A DNA stretch of 63,740 nucleotides from contig NZ_RAWM01000041.1 in NCBI RefSeq assembly GCF_003668875.1, positions 1 to 63,740 on the forward strand. Direction: 5' to 3'. The stretch comes from Corallococcus interemptor. GTDB lineage: Bacteria; Myxococcota; Myxococcia; Myxococcales; Myxococcaceae. The number at the start of each line of letters is the position of its first letter. Position 1 is the stretch's first letter. Positions 33,689 through 44,856 of this stretch are shown piece after piece. The translations under genes and the position numbers were made by a program. Under the pieces are notes generated by a model. That model made no database searches. It was given only the letters and a program-made list of their open reading frames with translations, and was not told the origin of the DNA.

Positions 33689-35041
33689 ATGTTCAAGAAG
33701 CTCCACCTCCAGAACTTCAAGGCGTGGAAGGACACGGGCGACATCCAGCTCGCGCCGCTCACGATGTTCTTCGGGACGAACAGCTCGGGGAAGACGAGCA
33801 TCCAGCAATTCCTCCTCCTGCTGCAGCAGACAGCACAGTCGCGAGACCGGAAGCGGGTGCTCAACCTGGGCGACGAAAACACTCCTGTGGATATGGGGAC
33901 CTTTCCGGAAATACTCTTTCGCCAGGATCCTGCCGCGCTCCTCCGCTTCAACATGGAGTGGGGTGTGAGGACGCAGGAGAAAGGAGAGGTGGACACAGTC
34001 TCCTTCGAGGCCTTGATTGGCCAGGAAGACGCACAGTCCACCCGGATCGAGGTCAAGCAGCTCATCTACAGGCTGAAGACACTCCAGTCCACGCAGGGCA
34101 TCGGCATGGCCAGACGCACTCATGGACCCGGGTACGAACTGCTTCTGGAGAACGTTGGGTTCGACAGGGCAGGAACCGCGAGGGAGGCGCTTTCAGCCCC
34201 CATTCATTTCTACGGGTTCCCCCATGAAGCCGAAGCCCACTACAAATTCCTCGGCGACCTGGACAGCCTTGCGCTCGAGCTCGAAGACCAGCTGGACGCA
34301 ATCCAGTATCTGGGGCCACTGCGACAACCTCCGCATCGAACCTATCTCTGGTCGGGTGAGGCCCCCGAGAGCGTAGGCGATGACGGCAGCCTCGCGGTTG
34401 CAGCGCTTCTGGCTTCGAATGAGCGCTCAATCCAGGTGGAGGGCCACCCTGCCCGTCCTTTCGCGCAGTTGATCGCGGAGAGGCTGGTCAGCATGGGCCT
34501 GCTGGACTCCTTCGAGGTGCGGCCCATCGCCCCTCATCGCAAAGAATACGAAGTCTTTGTTCGCACGCCTGGCAGCCCGATGGCGGTTCGTCTGCCGGAC
34601 GTCGGGTTCGGTGTGTCCCAGGTCATGCCTGTATTGCTTCAGTGTTTCTACACCGAGCCCGGCTCCACGCTGCTCTTCGAGCAGCCCGAGCTCCACCTTC
34701 ATCCAAAGGCACAGACGGAGCTCGCGGACGTTTTCATTGATGCGATTCACGCCAGTGAGGATGGGCAGCCTCGAAACATCCAACTGCTCATCGAGAGCCA
34801 CTCCGAGCACCTCTTGCGCCGGATCCAGCGGCGTATCGCGGAAGGGAAACTGCGGCCGGAGGAGACCGCACTCTACTTCTGCTCACCCGGGCCTGATGGC
34901 TCACGCATCGAGAAGCTGAAGCTTGACGAATACGGCAACATCATCAATTGGCCGAAAGACTTCTTCGGCGATGACATGGGCGACCTCGTCGCGATGACCG
35001 AGGCGGCGATGAAGCGCCAGCAGGAGCAGGACCCGCAATGA
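33689..35041 (+). CDS. AAA-family ATPase, DUF3696/OLD-like
   Basis: A protein of 450 residues. The Walker A is FFGTNSSGKTSIQQFL near the N-terminus, following LHLQNFKAWKDTG, the opening typical of RecF/OLD/SMC-like ATPases. Near residue 305 is a GFGVSQVMPVL signature, then Walker B LLFEQPELHLHPKAQ and an IESHSEHLLRRIQRR motif. The C-terminus (GNIINWPKDFFGDDMGD) fits DUF3696. Such ATPases act as sensors or motors of nucleases in several phage-defence systems. It overlaps the PIN gene by ATGA. No TOPRIM domain is present, so the nuclease function would lie in the partner. Confidence 0.9.
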   Translation: MFKKLHLQNFKAWKDTGDIQLAPLTMFFGTNSSGKTSIQQFLLLLQQTAQSRDRKRVLNLGDENTPVDMGTFPEILFRQDPAALLRFNMEWGVRTQEKGEVDTVSFEALIGQEDAQSTRIEVKQLIYRLKTLQSTQGIGMARRTHGPGYELLLENVGFDRAGTAREALSAPIHFYGFPHEAEAHYKFLGDLDSLALELEDQLDAIQYLGPLRQPPHRTYLWSGEAPESVGDDGSLAVAALLASNERSIQVEGHPARPFAQLIAERLVSMGLLDSFEVRPIAPHRKEYEVFVRTPGSPMAVRLPDVGFGVSQVMPVLLQCFYTEPGSTLLFEQPELHLHPKAQTELADVFIDAIHASEDGQPRNIQLLIESHSEHLLRRIQRRIAEGKLRPEETALYFCSPGPDGSRIEKLKLDEYGNIINWPKDFFGDDMGDLVAMTEAAMKRQQEQDPQ

Positions 35042-35562
35042 ACGCGTCCCCTGCGCTATTCGTCGTCGACACCAATGTGCCGCTCACCGCCAACAATGCG
35101 AACACGGTCAGCCCTGCGTGCGTTCAGGCCTGTGTCCGGGCGATCAACGCAGTAACCCAGAGCGGACGCATCGTTCTTGATGACGACTGGCGCATCATCA
35201 ACGAGTACAAGCACAAGCTGTCTTCTACGGGCCAACCAGGAGTGGGAGACCGATTCCTCAAGTGGGTCCTGACCCATCAGGCCAATCCGGCTCGCTGCGC
35301 CCGGGTCTCGCTGACGCCACGCCAGGACGATTCCCGCGACTTCGAGGAGTTTCCCCGCGACGAAGCGCTTGCCGGCTTCGATCCGGCGGACCGCAAGTTC
35401 GTCGCGGCGAGCTGTGCCCACGAGGAGCGACCGCCCATCCTGCAGGCAACGGACAGCAAATGGTGGGGGCTGCGGAGAGAGTTCGAGCGCTGTGGGGTCC
35501 GCGTCCACTTTCTCTGCCCAAGGGACATCGAGGAACTCCACGAGCGCAAGGGTGGGGAGTGA
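35038..35562 (+). CDS. PIN-domain nuclease
   Basis: A protein of 174 residues. The four acidic positions of a PIN active site are visible: D11 (FVVDTNVP), E56 (INEYKHKL), D115/D118 (FDPADRKFVAAS) and D139 (LQATDSKWW). PIN enzymes cut single-stranded or structured RNA such as tRNA and rRNA. It overlaps the ATPase gene by four bases and its stop shares one base with the RNA ligase start, so the three proteins are made together. No small antitoxin gene of VapB type precedes it, so control is likely through the ATPase. Confidence 0.87.
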   Translation: MNASPALFVVDTNVPLTANNANTVSPACVQACVRAINAVTQSGRIVLDDDWRIINEYKHKLSSTGQPGVGDRFLKWVLTHQANPARCARVSLTPRQDDSRDFEEFPRDEALAGFDPADRKFVAASCAHEERPPILQATDSKWWGLRREFERCGVRVHFLCPRDIEELHERKGGE

Positions 35563-36242
35563 TGGCTGACGACTTCTTCAAGTTCCCCCACACCCCGCAC
35601 CTCGCCTGGCTCTCCGCCAGGCCGGTACGCCATGACAAGGTGCTCTCTCCACCTGAAGCACGCGAGTTCCTCGATGGCGAGGTCCTCATCGAGGAAAAGG
35701 TAGACGGGGCGAACCTTGGCATCTCCATAGGCCCTGGCGGCGAGCTGCGAGCCCAGAACCGCGGCGCCTACCTCGGTCCCGGAGCATCCCCCCAGTTCCA
35801 GCCGTTGTGGCCCTGGCTGGAGACGAGGCGCCAGCAGCTTGTCGAGGCACTGGGCCAACACCTGATGCTCTTTGGCGAATGGTGCTTCGCGGTCCACAGC
35901 GTGCACTACGACGCCTTGCCCGACTGGTTCCTCGCCTTCGACGTCTACGACAAGCGGGCCGGGCGATTCTGGTCCGCCCTGAGACGAGACGCCCTCGTGG
36001 CCTCGCTCGGCCTCGCGGCTGTGCCCATCGTCGCGCGCGCGCATCTCACGGCGGACGACGTGGTGAACCTGCTCGGTCCTTCGCGCCTCACTCATGCGCC
36101 CATGGAGGGCCTCTACCTCCGCCGTGATGAGGGTGACTTCCTGCTCGCGCGCGCGAAAATCGTCCGCCCCGAGTTCGTCCAGGCCATCGAGGAGCACTGG
36201 TCCTCGCGCCCCATGGAGCGAAACGCCTTGGCTGGGCGCTGA
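35562..36242 (+). CDS. RNA ligase (Rnl2-like nucleotidyltransferase)
   Basis: A protein of 226 residues from the ATG at 35562, overlapping the PIN stop (TGATG). The covalent nucleotidyltransferase motifs are in order: motif I EEKVDGANLGISI with K46, motif Ia QNRGAYLG, motif III LFGEWCFAVHS and FLAFDVYDK, motif IV MEGLYLRR, and motif V RAKIVRPEF. This is the RNA-ligase (PF09414-type) pattern, not a DNA ligase. RNA ligases seal nicks in RNA, for example in cleaved tRNA. Beside a PIN nuclease it suggests a paired break-and-repair arrangement. The separate C-terminal domain of T4 Rnl2 is missing or very short. Confidence 0.88.
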   Translation: MADDFFKFPHTPHLAWLSARPVRHDKVLSPPEAREFLDGEVLIEEKVDGANLGISIGPGGELRAQNRGAYLGPGASPQFQPLWPWLETRRQQLVEALGQHLMLFGEWCFAVHSVHYDALPDWFLAFDVYDKRAGRFWSALRRDALVASLGLAAVPIVARAHLTADDVVNLLGPSRLTHAPMEGLYLRRDEGDFLLARAKIVRPEFVQAIEEHWSSRPMERNALAGR

Positions 36243-36338
36243 CATGGCGAGGGGCGGTGGCGGAGGGGCTGGCCTGGCCGGGCCCCTGTCCGCTCCCCTG
36301 CCCCCCGGTCGTCAGCCCTGCCTACATGCCCCGTCCCA

Positions 36339-36368
36339 CAGGGGATGACCCGTCCAGGAACTGCTGCG
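36339..36368 (+). repeat. Imperfect 30-bp direct repeat, right copy
   Basis: It matches 33561-33590 in 26 of 30 positions (shared core ATGACCCGTCCAG). It lies in the 156 bp between the RNA ligase and alaS, just before the alaS leader. It could be a boundary of the inserted cassette or one copy of a dispersed genomic repeat. Confidence 0.6.
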
Positions 36369-36398
36369 CCCGGCCCTCTTGTGGCATATACCCACACC

Positions 36399-39088
<2,690 letters not shown>

Positions 39089-39092
<4 letters not shown>

Positions 39093-39757
39093 GTCCCCGC
39101 GCTTCATCCCGCACCCTGGCGTTCCTGACGGCGGCCCTCCTCCTGGGGGGCTGCTCGAAGGAGACCTCCACGTCCGAAGGCGGCCAGGAAGCCGACGCGC
39201 GCACGCTGCAGAAGCTGCGCGCGGAGGCGGACCGGGTGAAGCAGGGCGGAGCGCCGGCCACGCGTCCGGCGCCGCCCCAGCAGGAGCCCGAGGAGTCGAA
39301 GCTCGCGGGCCTGGCGGCGGGCATGGGCGACAGCGGGCCGCGCAAGCTGCGGCTGCCCGAGCACAACGACACCGTGCACGTGGACACGGTGGCGTTCAAG
39401 GTCACGGGGCTGGAGACGTCGCACTCGGTGAAGGGCGGCTCCGGCAAGGTGGGGCTGGGGCTCACGACGGAGGACCTGTTCCTGCGCGTGGAGCTCATCA
39501 CCCAGAACGTGGGCGGAGCGCCCGCGCCGCTGACGTTGGATGGCGCGAAGGTGACGGACGCGAAGGGGCAGACGTATCCGCTGGCGCGTGACGCGCAGGC
39601 GGTGGCCGGCACGCGTCCCCTGCCCACCACGTGGGCGCCCGAGCAGCGCACGGAAGTGGTGCTGCTGTTCGAGGTGCCGCCGGACGCGGTGCAGGACGAT
39701 GGGCTGGCGCTCGTGGTGCAGGGCTCCGGCGGGGACGTGCGGATCCCCTTGCGATGA
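39089..39757 (+). CDS. Lipoprotein with DUF4352-like domain
   Basis: A protein of 222 residues from the GTG at 39089, overlapping the alaS stop. The lipobox LLLGGC is followed by a charged helical linker. The domain at about 90-222 (TVHVDTVAFKVTGLETS, then TEDLFLRVELITQNVG and a C-terminal VVLLFEVPPDA) fits the Ig-like DUF4352 family. It is in a run with the PilZ/HSP70 gene, whose ATG overlaps its stop. The role is unknown, probably on the outer surface of the inner membrane or on the outer membrane. Confidence 0.83.
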
Positions 39758-42700
39758 CCGGGCCGGCCCCCAAGCTCCTCCCCCTGCGCATCCGACTCCC
39801 GTACACAGGGGAGGAGGAGTTCATCGAGCGGTATGGCTCGAACGTGGGGCGCGGTGGGGTGTTCGTGGCCACGCGCGCGCTCAAGCCCGAGGGCACGGGG
39901 CTGGCGTTCGAGTTCGTCCTCGCGGACGGCACGCGGCTGTTGCGCGGTGAAGGCGTGGTGCTCAAGGCACAGCCGGACGCGGGCAGTGCGCGCACGGGCA
40001 TGACGGTGCGCTTCACCAGGCTGGACGCCGCGAGCAAGGCGCTCATCGATCGCATCGTCGCGAGGCGGAGTGGGACGGTGGCGCCGGTGGTTTCACCTGC
40101 CGCGCCGTTGCCGCCAGGGTTGGTGCGCCGGACGCCGGCGGCACGGCCTGTCACCCCGGTGCCCGTGCCGGAGGTCTCCCGCGAGGAGGCGAGGACGCCG
40201 AAAGCGTCCATGACGTTGCCGGCGGTGAAGCTGCCTGTCGTGGAAGCGCCGCCGGACCTGGCGGAACCGGATGAGCCGGTGTCGCTGTTTCCGGAGCACG
40301 CGGCGGAAGAGGAAGAAGAGCTCGCGCCACTTCCGACGGTGGACTTCCCGAGGACGCCTCGGAAGCCTCCGGTCGGTGTGGACGAACAACGGGCGACGCA
40401 GGAGATGTTCACGGTCCAGCCGAGGCCTCCTGCGCCGGGTGAGGCCCCGGCCACGGAACGGACTCCCGCCGCTTCTGGCACCTTCGCGGCCGTGATGCCG
40501 CCCCCGGTTGAAGCCGGGTGGGCCACGGAGCCTCCGCGAGTCGAGGCTTCCGAGGGCGCATCGACTGCGTCCGAGGCTGATGACGGCAGTGCGGGCGAAG
40601 CGTTCACGCCCGCGTCAGTGGATGCGTTTGACCCGAACGCCGTGCTCGGAGCCACGCATTCAGAGTGGAGCTCCGCATCCGCGATAGGCGAAGCGGAAGC
40701 AGCACGCGTTGAAGCAGCCTCGGCGTCTGGCGAGACGCAGACTGACGCGGCTCCGTCATTCGACGTCGACCTCAGCATGGAGCCGGATGAGGCTCCCGCG
40801 CCCGCGGAACCCGGTCCCTCGTTCGCATCGGAGGCCCATGCGACGCAACCGGAGGCAACGCTCGCGTCAGCGGTGCCGGACTCCGGCGCCGGAGAAGACC
40901 TTTCCCAGACGACGCCGCAGCCGGAGGACTTCTCTTCAGCGGATGCTTCGGGTTCCGATGCCGTGGAAGAGGCACCTCTTCCCGAATCCGTCGCGACGTC
41001 GAGCCAGAGGGAGGCCGACCGCCTTCGTGCATGGGGCATCGACCCGGACTCCCTTCCGAGCGCACTCAGCACGAAATCCGAGGACGTGGATCCGTTCAGC
41101 GCTGCGCTTGAGCAGGCTGTCGGCACCACGGAGCCCGTTGACGACGCGCAAGCCGTCACGACATCGGCGGATGCTCCTCCAGACCGGGCGCCCGTCTCCG
41201 CGGCTCCAGAGGAAGAGGACGCATCGACGGTCGTCGTGGTCGAACTGCCGACCGAAGATGCGTGGACGGCGCTCGTTGGGTCCTCCGCCCCTTCTTCACC
41301 TGAACCGGCGCCCGTCCAAGCACCCGGGCAAGACGAAGCACCCGCTTCGGCTCTGGATGCGGAAGCCCATGAAGAGACGCGGTCCGCATCCACGGCAGCA
41401 CTGGCCACGGTGACGACCGAAGAGACTCCGGCTCCAACGGGTTCCACTCCGCCGGACCTGGACTCCTCGGACACGCTCGCTTCCGGAACCGAGTCGCCCG
41501 TCGAGGAATCGACGTCCCTCCAGGTTTCCGCGCAGGACTCCTCGTCACCGGCCGCTTCGGACGAAGACCCCCAGCCTGGCGCCACCGAAGCTGCCGGTTC
41601 GGTCCGCTCGACTTCGGAACCATCACCTGCGCGGGCCGAGCCGCAGCAGGCATCGTCCATTGAAGCCACCACGCCCATCAGCGCGGCTTCGGGACAACCG
41701 CCTCCCCAGGCATCGGCCGCGACAGAGCCCACGCGGGCCAGCGATGCCACCTCCGCACAGGAGCAGCCGCAGCCCTCCGCATTGGCCGCGACAGACTCCT
41801 CGCGCGCCAGTGACACCAGCGCGGACTTGCCTCAGCCTTCGACCGCCCCCATCAGCACGGAGGTGGAACAAACGCGTCCTTCCGCATCGGCCGCGACAGA
41901 GTCTTCGCGCTCCAGCGAAGCCACCTCAGCGAAGGAACAGCCGCAGCCATCCGCATCCGCCGCGACCGAATCCCCGCGTTCCAACGAAGCCGCGCTCGCC
42001 GGCACGGCCTCGGAACAGGTGCGTCCTTCCGCATCGGCCGCGACTGAATCCCCGCGCGAGTTCGACACCGCCGCGCTTGGCAGCACGGGCTCGCCTCAGC
42101 CATCCACATCGGCCGCGACTGAATCCCCGCGCGCTGGCGACACGGCTTCGGAACAGGTGCGTCCCTCCGCAACGGCCGCGACTGAGTCTCCGCGCGCTGG
42201 CGACACCGCTGCGCCCATCAACACGGCTTCGGAACAGCCGCAGCCTCCCGCACCGGCCGCGACAGAATCCCCGCGCGCCAGCGAAGCCGCGCCCGTCAGC
42301 ACGGGCTCGAACCCAATCTCCGCCGAGCGGCCCAACGAAGCCACAGCGCCCGTCAGCACGGGCTCGCCGCAGCCTTCACGCACCGACGAAGCAGCACCTC
42401 CGCCCCCGGACACGCAGAGCAGCGCCGCCTCCGCGCGCAGCCGACGCCGCACGCTCTTCGACATGGCTCCCGCCGTGCCCGCTGCGCCTCCCGCGGCGGC
42501 GGAGGTCGTGCTCGGCATCGACGTGGGCACCTCGCACGCTCGCGTCGCCGCGTTCATTGACGGCGTCGCCACGCCCATCCCCATCCCCGGCACCGACGGC
42601 ACGGGCCTTCCCTCCGTCATCGCGGTGGACGCCGGGGGAGCACTCCTCGTCGGCACCGCCGCCCTCGTCGAAGCCGCCCGCGCTCCCCGCCGTGCCACCG

Positions 42701-44076
42701 CCGGCCTCAAGCGCCTGCTCGGCGTGCGCGCCCGCTCCCCCAACCTGCGCTGGCTCTCCCCGCAGCTCCCCTTCTCCGTCGCCACCGACCGGCACGGCGA
42801 CGCGGGCGTGGAGATCGGTGACCGGTTCGTCGCCCCCACCCTCCTCACCGCGATGCTGCTGCGCGAGCTGCACCACGCGGCCACCACGCACCTGGGCCGC
42901 AAGGTGACGCGCGCCGTCCTCTGCGCGCCGTCCCACTTCACTGAACGCCAGCGCGCCGCCCTTCGCGAAGCCGCCACCATGGCCGGACTGGACGTGCCCC
43001 GCGTCCTCACCAACAGCGCCGCCGCGGCGCTCGCGTACGCCCACGGCCGGGGCCTGGCGCGCAAGCGCGTCCTCGTCGTGGACCTGGGCGGCGGCGGCCT
43101 GGAGGTCTGCGTCGTGCAGGTCACCGGCGATGACCTGGAGGTCGTCACCACCGGCGGCGACCCCACCCTGGGCGGCATGGACTTCGATGGCCGCATCGCC
43201 GAGGCGCTCGTCAGCGACCTCGCCGAACAGGGCCACCCGCGCCCGGAACACCCGCTCGACTGGGGCCCCCTGCGCACCCTCGCCGAAGCCACCAAGGAGT
43301 CCCTGTCCTCGCGGGACGCCGTGGACGTCACCCTGCCCACCGGCCCCGGCCCCAGGCTCGACCGCGAGCGCGTGGAGGCCCTGACCGCGGACCTCGCCCA
43401 GCGCGTCGTCTCCGTCACCCGCGAGGTGCTGGAGTCCAACGCCCTGTCCACTCAAGGCCTGGACGCCGTGCTCCTCGTGGGCGGCCAGTCCCGCTCTCCG
43501 CTCGTGCGCCGCCGCCTGGAGGAGAGCCTGGGCGTGCCCGTGCGCGACGACGACGTGGACGCCCGCACCGCCGTGGTGCGCGGCGCCGCGCTGCTCGGCC
43601 ACGCGCTCCTGCTGTCGGAGACGGGCAAGCCCGCCGCCAGCGTGTCCGAAGTCCTCACCTCTCCCATCGGAGTCGCCGAGGACGCCGGCACCTTCCGCCG
43701 CGTGCTGGAGCGCAACACCCGCCTGCCCACCGCCAAGACGCTGGTCATCCCCGTCACCGCCCCCGGTCCGCTGTCGCTCGCCTTCTTCCAGGGCACCGCC
43801 GCCACCGCCGTGGAGAACGAATGGCTGGGCGCCCTCACCCTCACCGTGGAGCGCCCCGGCGAGGTGGAGGTGCACCTGGAGCTGTCCACCGACGGCACCA
43901 TCGCCTTCAGCGCCACCCTGCCCGGCGCGAAGCGGCAGCCGGTGACGCTCGCGACGGAGGACCTGGATGACGCCTCCCGCGATGCCATCATCGCCCGCTC
44001 GCCCTTCCACTCCGAACCGGAAGCCCGGCCGAGCGGCCTGCTTTCCGGTTTGAAGAAGCTCTTCGGCCGGCGCTAG
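39754..44076 (+). CDS. TIGR02266 PilZ-like domain - low-complexity repeat - HSP70 fusion
   Basis: A protein of 1440 residues from the ATG at 39754, overlapping the preceding stop (ATGA). Residues 5-110 form a TIGR02266-type PilZ-like domain (VGRGGVFVATRALKPEGTGLAFEFVL in short form), typical of myxobacterial motility and polarity proteins; the c-di-GMP RxxxR motif is not seen. Residues 110-910 are acidic, Pro/Ser/Thr/Ala-rich and partly repetitive. From about 916 on comes an HSP70 core: LGIDVGTSHARVA, VLCAPSHFTERQR, NSAAAALAYAHG, VVDLGGGGLEV and VLLVGGQSRSPLVRR, plus a beta-type substrate domain but no helical lid. A chaperone- or actin-like ATPase tethered by a long linker to a PilZ-like module is unusual and may act in surface motility or cell polarity. 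Confidence 0.88.
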   Translation: MTGPAPKLLPLRIRLPYTGEEEFIERYGSNVGRGGVFVATRALKPEGTGLAFEFVLADGTRLLRGEGVVLKAQPDAGSARTGMTVRFTRLDAASKALIDRIVARRSGTVAPVVSPAAPLPPGLVRRTPAARPVTPVPVPEVSREEARTPKASMTLPAVKLPVVEAPPDLAEPDEPVSLFPEHAAEEEEELAPLPTVDFPRTPRKPPVGVDEQRATQEMFTVQPRPPAPGEAPATERTPAASGTFAAVMPPPVEAGWATEPPRVEASEGASTASEADDGSAGEAFTPASVDAFDPNAVLGATHSEWSSASAIGEAEAARVEAASASGETQTDAAPSFDVDLSMEPDEAPAPAEPGPSFASEAHATQPEATLASAVPDSGAGEDLSQTTPQPEDFSSADASGSDAVEEAPLPESVATSSQREADRLRAWGIDPDSLPSALSTKSEDVDPFSAALEQAVGTTEPVDDAQAVTTSADAPPDRAPVSAAPEEEDASTVVVVELPTEDAWTALVGSSAPSSPEPAPVQAPGQDEAPASALDAEAHEETRSASTAALATVTTEETPAPTGSTPPDLDSSDTLASGTESPVEESTSLQVSAQDSSSPAASDEDPQPGATEAAGSVRSTSEPSPARAEPQQASSIEATTPISAASGQPPPQASAATEPTRASDATSAQEQPQPSALAATDSSRASDTSADLPQPSTAPISTEVEQTRPSASAATESSRSSEATSAKEQPQPSASAATESPRSNEAALAGTASEQVRPSASAATESPREFDTAALGSTGSPQPSTSAATESPRAGDTASEQVRPSATAATESPRAGDTAAPINTASEQPQPPAPAATESPRASEAAPVSTGSNPISAERPNEATAPVSTGSPQPSRTDEAAPPPPDTQSSAASARSRRRTLFDMAPAVPAAPPAAAEVVLGIDVGTSHARVAAFIDGVATPIPIPGTDGTGLPSVIAVDAGGALLVGTAALVEAARAPRRATAGLKRLLGVRARSPNLRWLSPQLPFSVATDRHGDAGVEIGDRFVAPTLLTAMLLRELHHAATTHLGRKVTRAVLCAPSHFTERQRAALREAATMAGLDVPRVLTNSAAAALAYAHGRGLARKRVLVVDLGGGGLEVCVVQVTGDDLEVVTTGGDPTLGGMDFDGRIAEALVSDLAEQGHPRPEHPLDWGPLRTLAEATKESLSSRDAVDVTLPTGPGPRLDRERVEALTADLAQRVVSVTREVLESNALSTQGLDAVLLVGGQSRSPLVRRRLEESLGVPVRDDDVDARTAVVRGAALLGHALLLSETGKPAASVSEVLTSPIGVAEDAGTFRRVLERNTRLPTAKTLVIPVTAPGPLSLAFFQGTAATAVENEWLGALTLTVERPGEVEVHLELSTDGTIAFSATLPGAKRQPVTLATEDLDDASRDAIIARSPFHSEPEARPSGLLSGLKKLFGRR
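41650..42420 (+). repeat. Imperfect tandem repeats encoding a Ser/Ala/Pro-rich linker
   Basis: About nine degenerate units inside the PilZ-HSP70 gene share the peptide core A-A-T-E-S-P-R-A, usually preceded by Q-P-S-A-S and separated by 10-25 variable residues. Unit length varies, so this is slippage- or recombination-prone coding DNA, not a regular array. Confidence 0.7.
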
Positions 44077-44181
44077 AGGCCCCCGGTCCCCTGGCTCCAC
44101 CGCGCGGGCAGGTGCGCTGTCGGGCCCCGCCGTCCCAGCTTCCATTCCAGGTCCCACACTTCAAGCGGGAGGAACCTGGTC

Positions 44182-44805
44182 ATGAGACGGACTTCAATGG
44201 TGGCAGGACTGGTGGTGGCCGGCACGTGCGTGGCGGGGCCGGCCTTCGCGGTGGACGCGACCGAGGTGTCACGCAAGCTCAGCTTCAGCGAAGAGGACGC
44301 CATGGGCGGCCTGGACGTGGGCGTGGGCCTGGGCGGCTTCACCGGCGACCTGGGCGATGAGACGGGCGTGGGCGCGCTGTTCAACATCACCGCCAACGCC
44401 CAGCCGTGGAAGTACATCGGCGTGGAGGCCGGCTACGAGGGCCAGAGCATCCCCATCGATGACGCCCGCGTCCTCGGCGGCAACCACATCTGGCGCAACA
44501 ACGGCACGCTGCTGGGCAAGCTGGGCCCCGTCGTCGACCACAAGTGGCACCCCTTCGTGGGCGTGGGCCTGGGCCTGAGCTACCTGCACGCGTCCTCGGG
44601 CTCGCAGGACGTCTACAACAATGACTGGCAGACGGAGATGCCCCTGGCCGCGGGCATCGAATACCGCATGGGCCACCTGTCCGCGGGCGTGCGCGCCACC
44701 TACCGACTCGTCGGTGGCGAGGAGCTGTTCGAGGTCCCCGGCACCAACGATGACGCGAAGGGCAGCCTCTTCAACGGCAACCTCACCGTGGGCGGCCGCT
44801 TCTAG
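44182..44805 (+). CDS. Small outer-membrane beta-barrel protein
   Basis: A protein of 207 residues from the ATG at 44182 with a GGGAGG site at 44167-44172. The signal peptide ends AFA before Val. Alternating strands (GLDVGVGLGGFTGDLG, VGALFNITANAQPWKYIGVEAGYEG in part, HPFVGVGLGLSYLHAS and LSAGVRATYRLVGGEELF) end in the C-terminal GNLTVGGRF with a final Phe, as needed for BAM recognition. An 8- to 10-strand OmpA/OmpW-like barrel is likely. Ligand unknown. Confidence 0.83.
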   Translation: MRRTSMVAGLVVAGTCVAGPAFAVDATEVSRKLSFSEEDAMGGLDVGVGLGGFTGDLGDETGVGALFNITANAQPWKYIGVEAGYEGQSIPIDDARVLGGNHIWRNNGTLLGKLGPVVDHKWHPFVGVGLGLSYLHASSGSQDVYNNDWQTEMPLAAGIEYRMGHLSAGVRATYRLVGGEELFEVPGTNDDAKGSLFNGNLTVGGRF

Positions 44806-44816
44806 CGTCCTCTTTC

Positions 44817-44845
44817 CGCGTCCGCGGCACACCACCGCGGACGCG
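44817..44845. terminator. Hairpin between convergent genes
   Basis: A perfect 11-bp inverted repeat, CGCGTCCGCGG (44817-44827) and CCGCGGACGCG (44835-44845), with a 7-nt loop. It sits in the 51 bp between two converging genes. No T-run is present on either side. Confidence 0.55.
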
Positions 44846-44856
44846 GCGTCACCGCC

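Noticed and set aside
33689-35562. Simple VapBC-type toxin-antitoxin for the PIN gene
   Set aside because: The partner is a 450-residue ATPase instead of a small DNA-binding antitoxin, and an RNA ligase is coupled downstream.
36243-36398. T-box or other leader regulating alaS
   Set aside because: No specifier stem, T-box core or terminator hairpin with a T-run was seen; the region is explained by the flanking repeat and a short leader.
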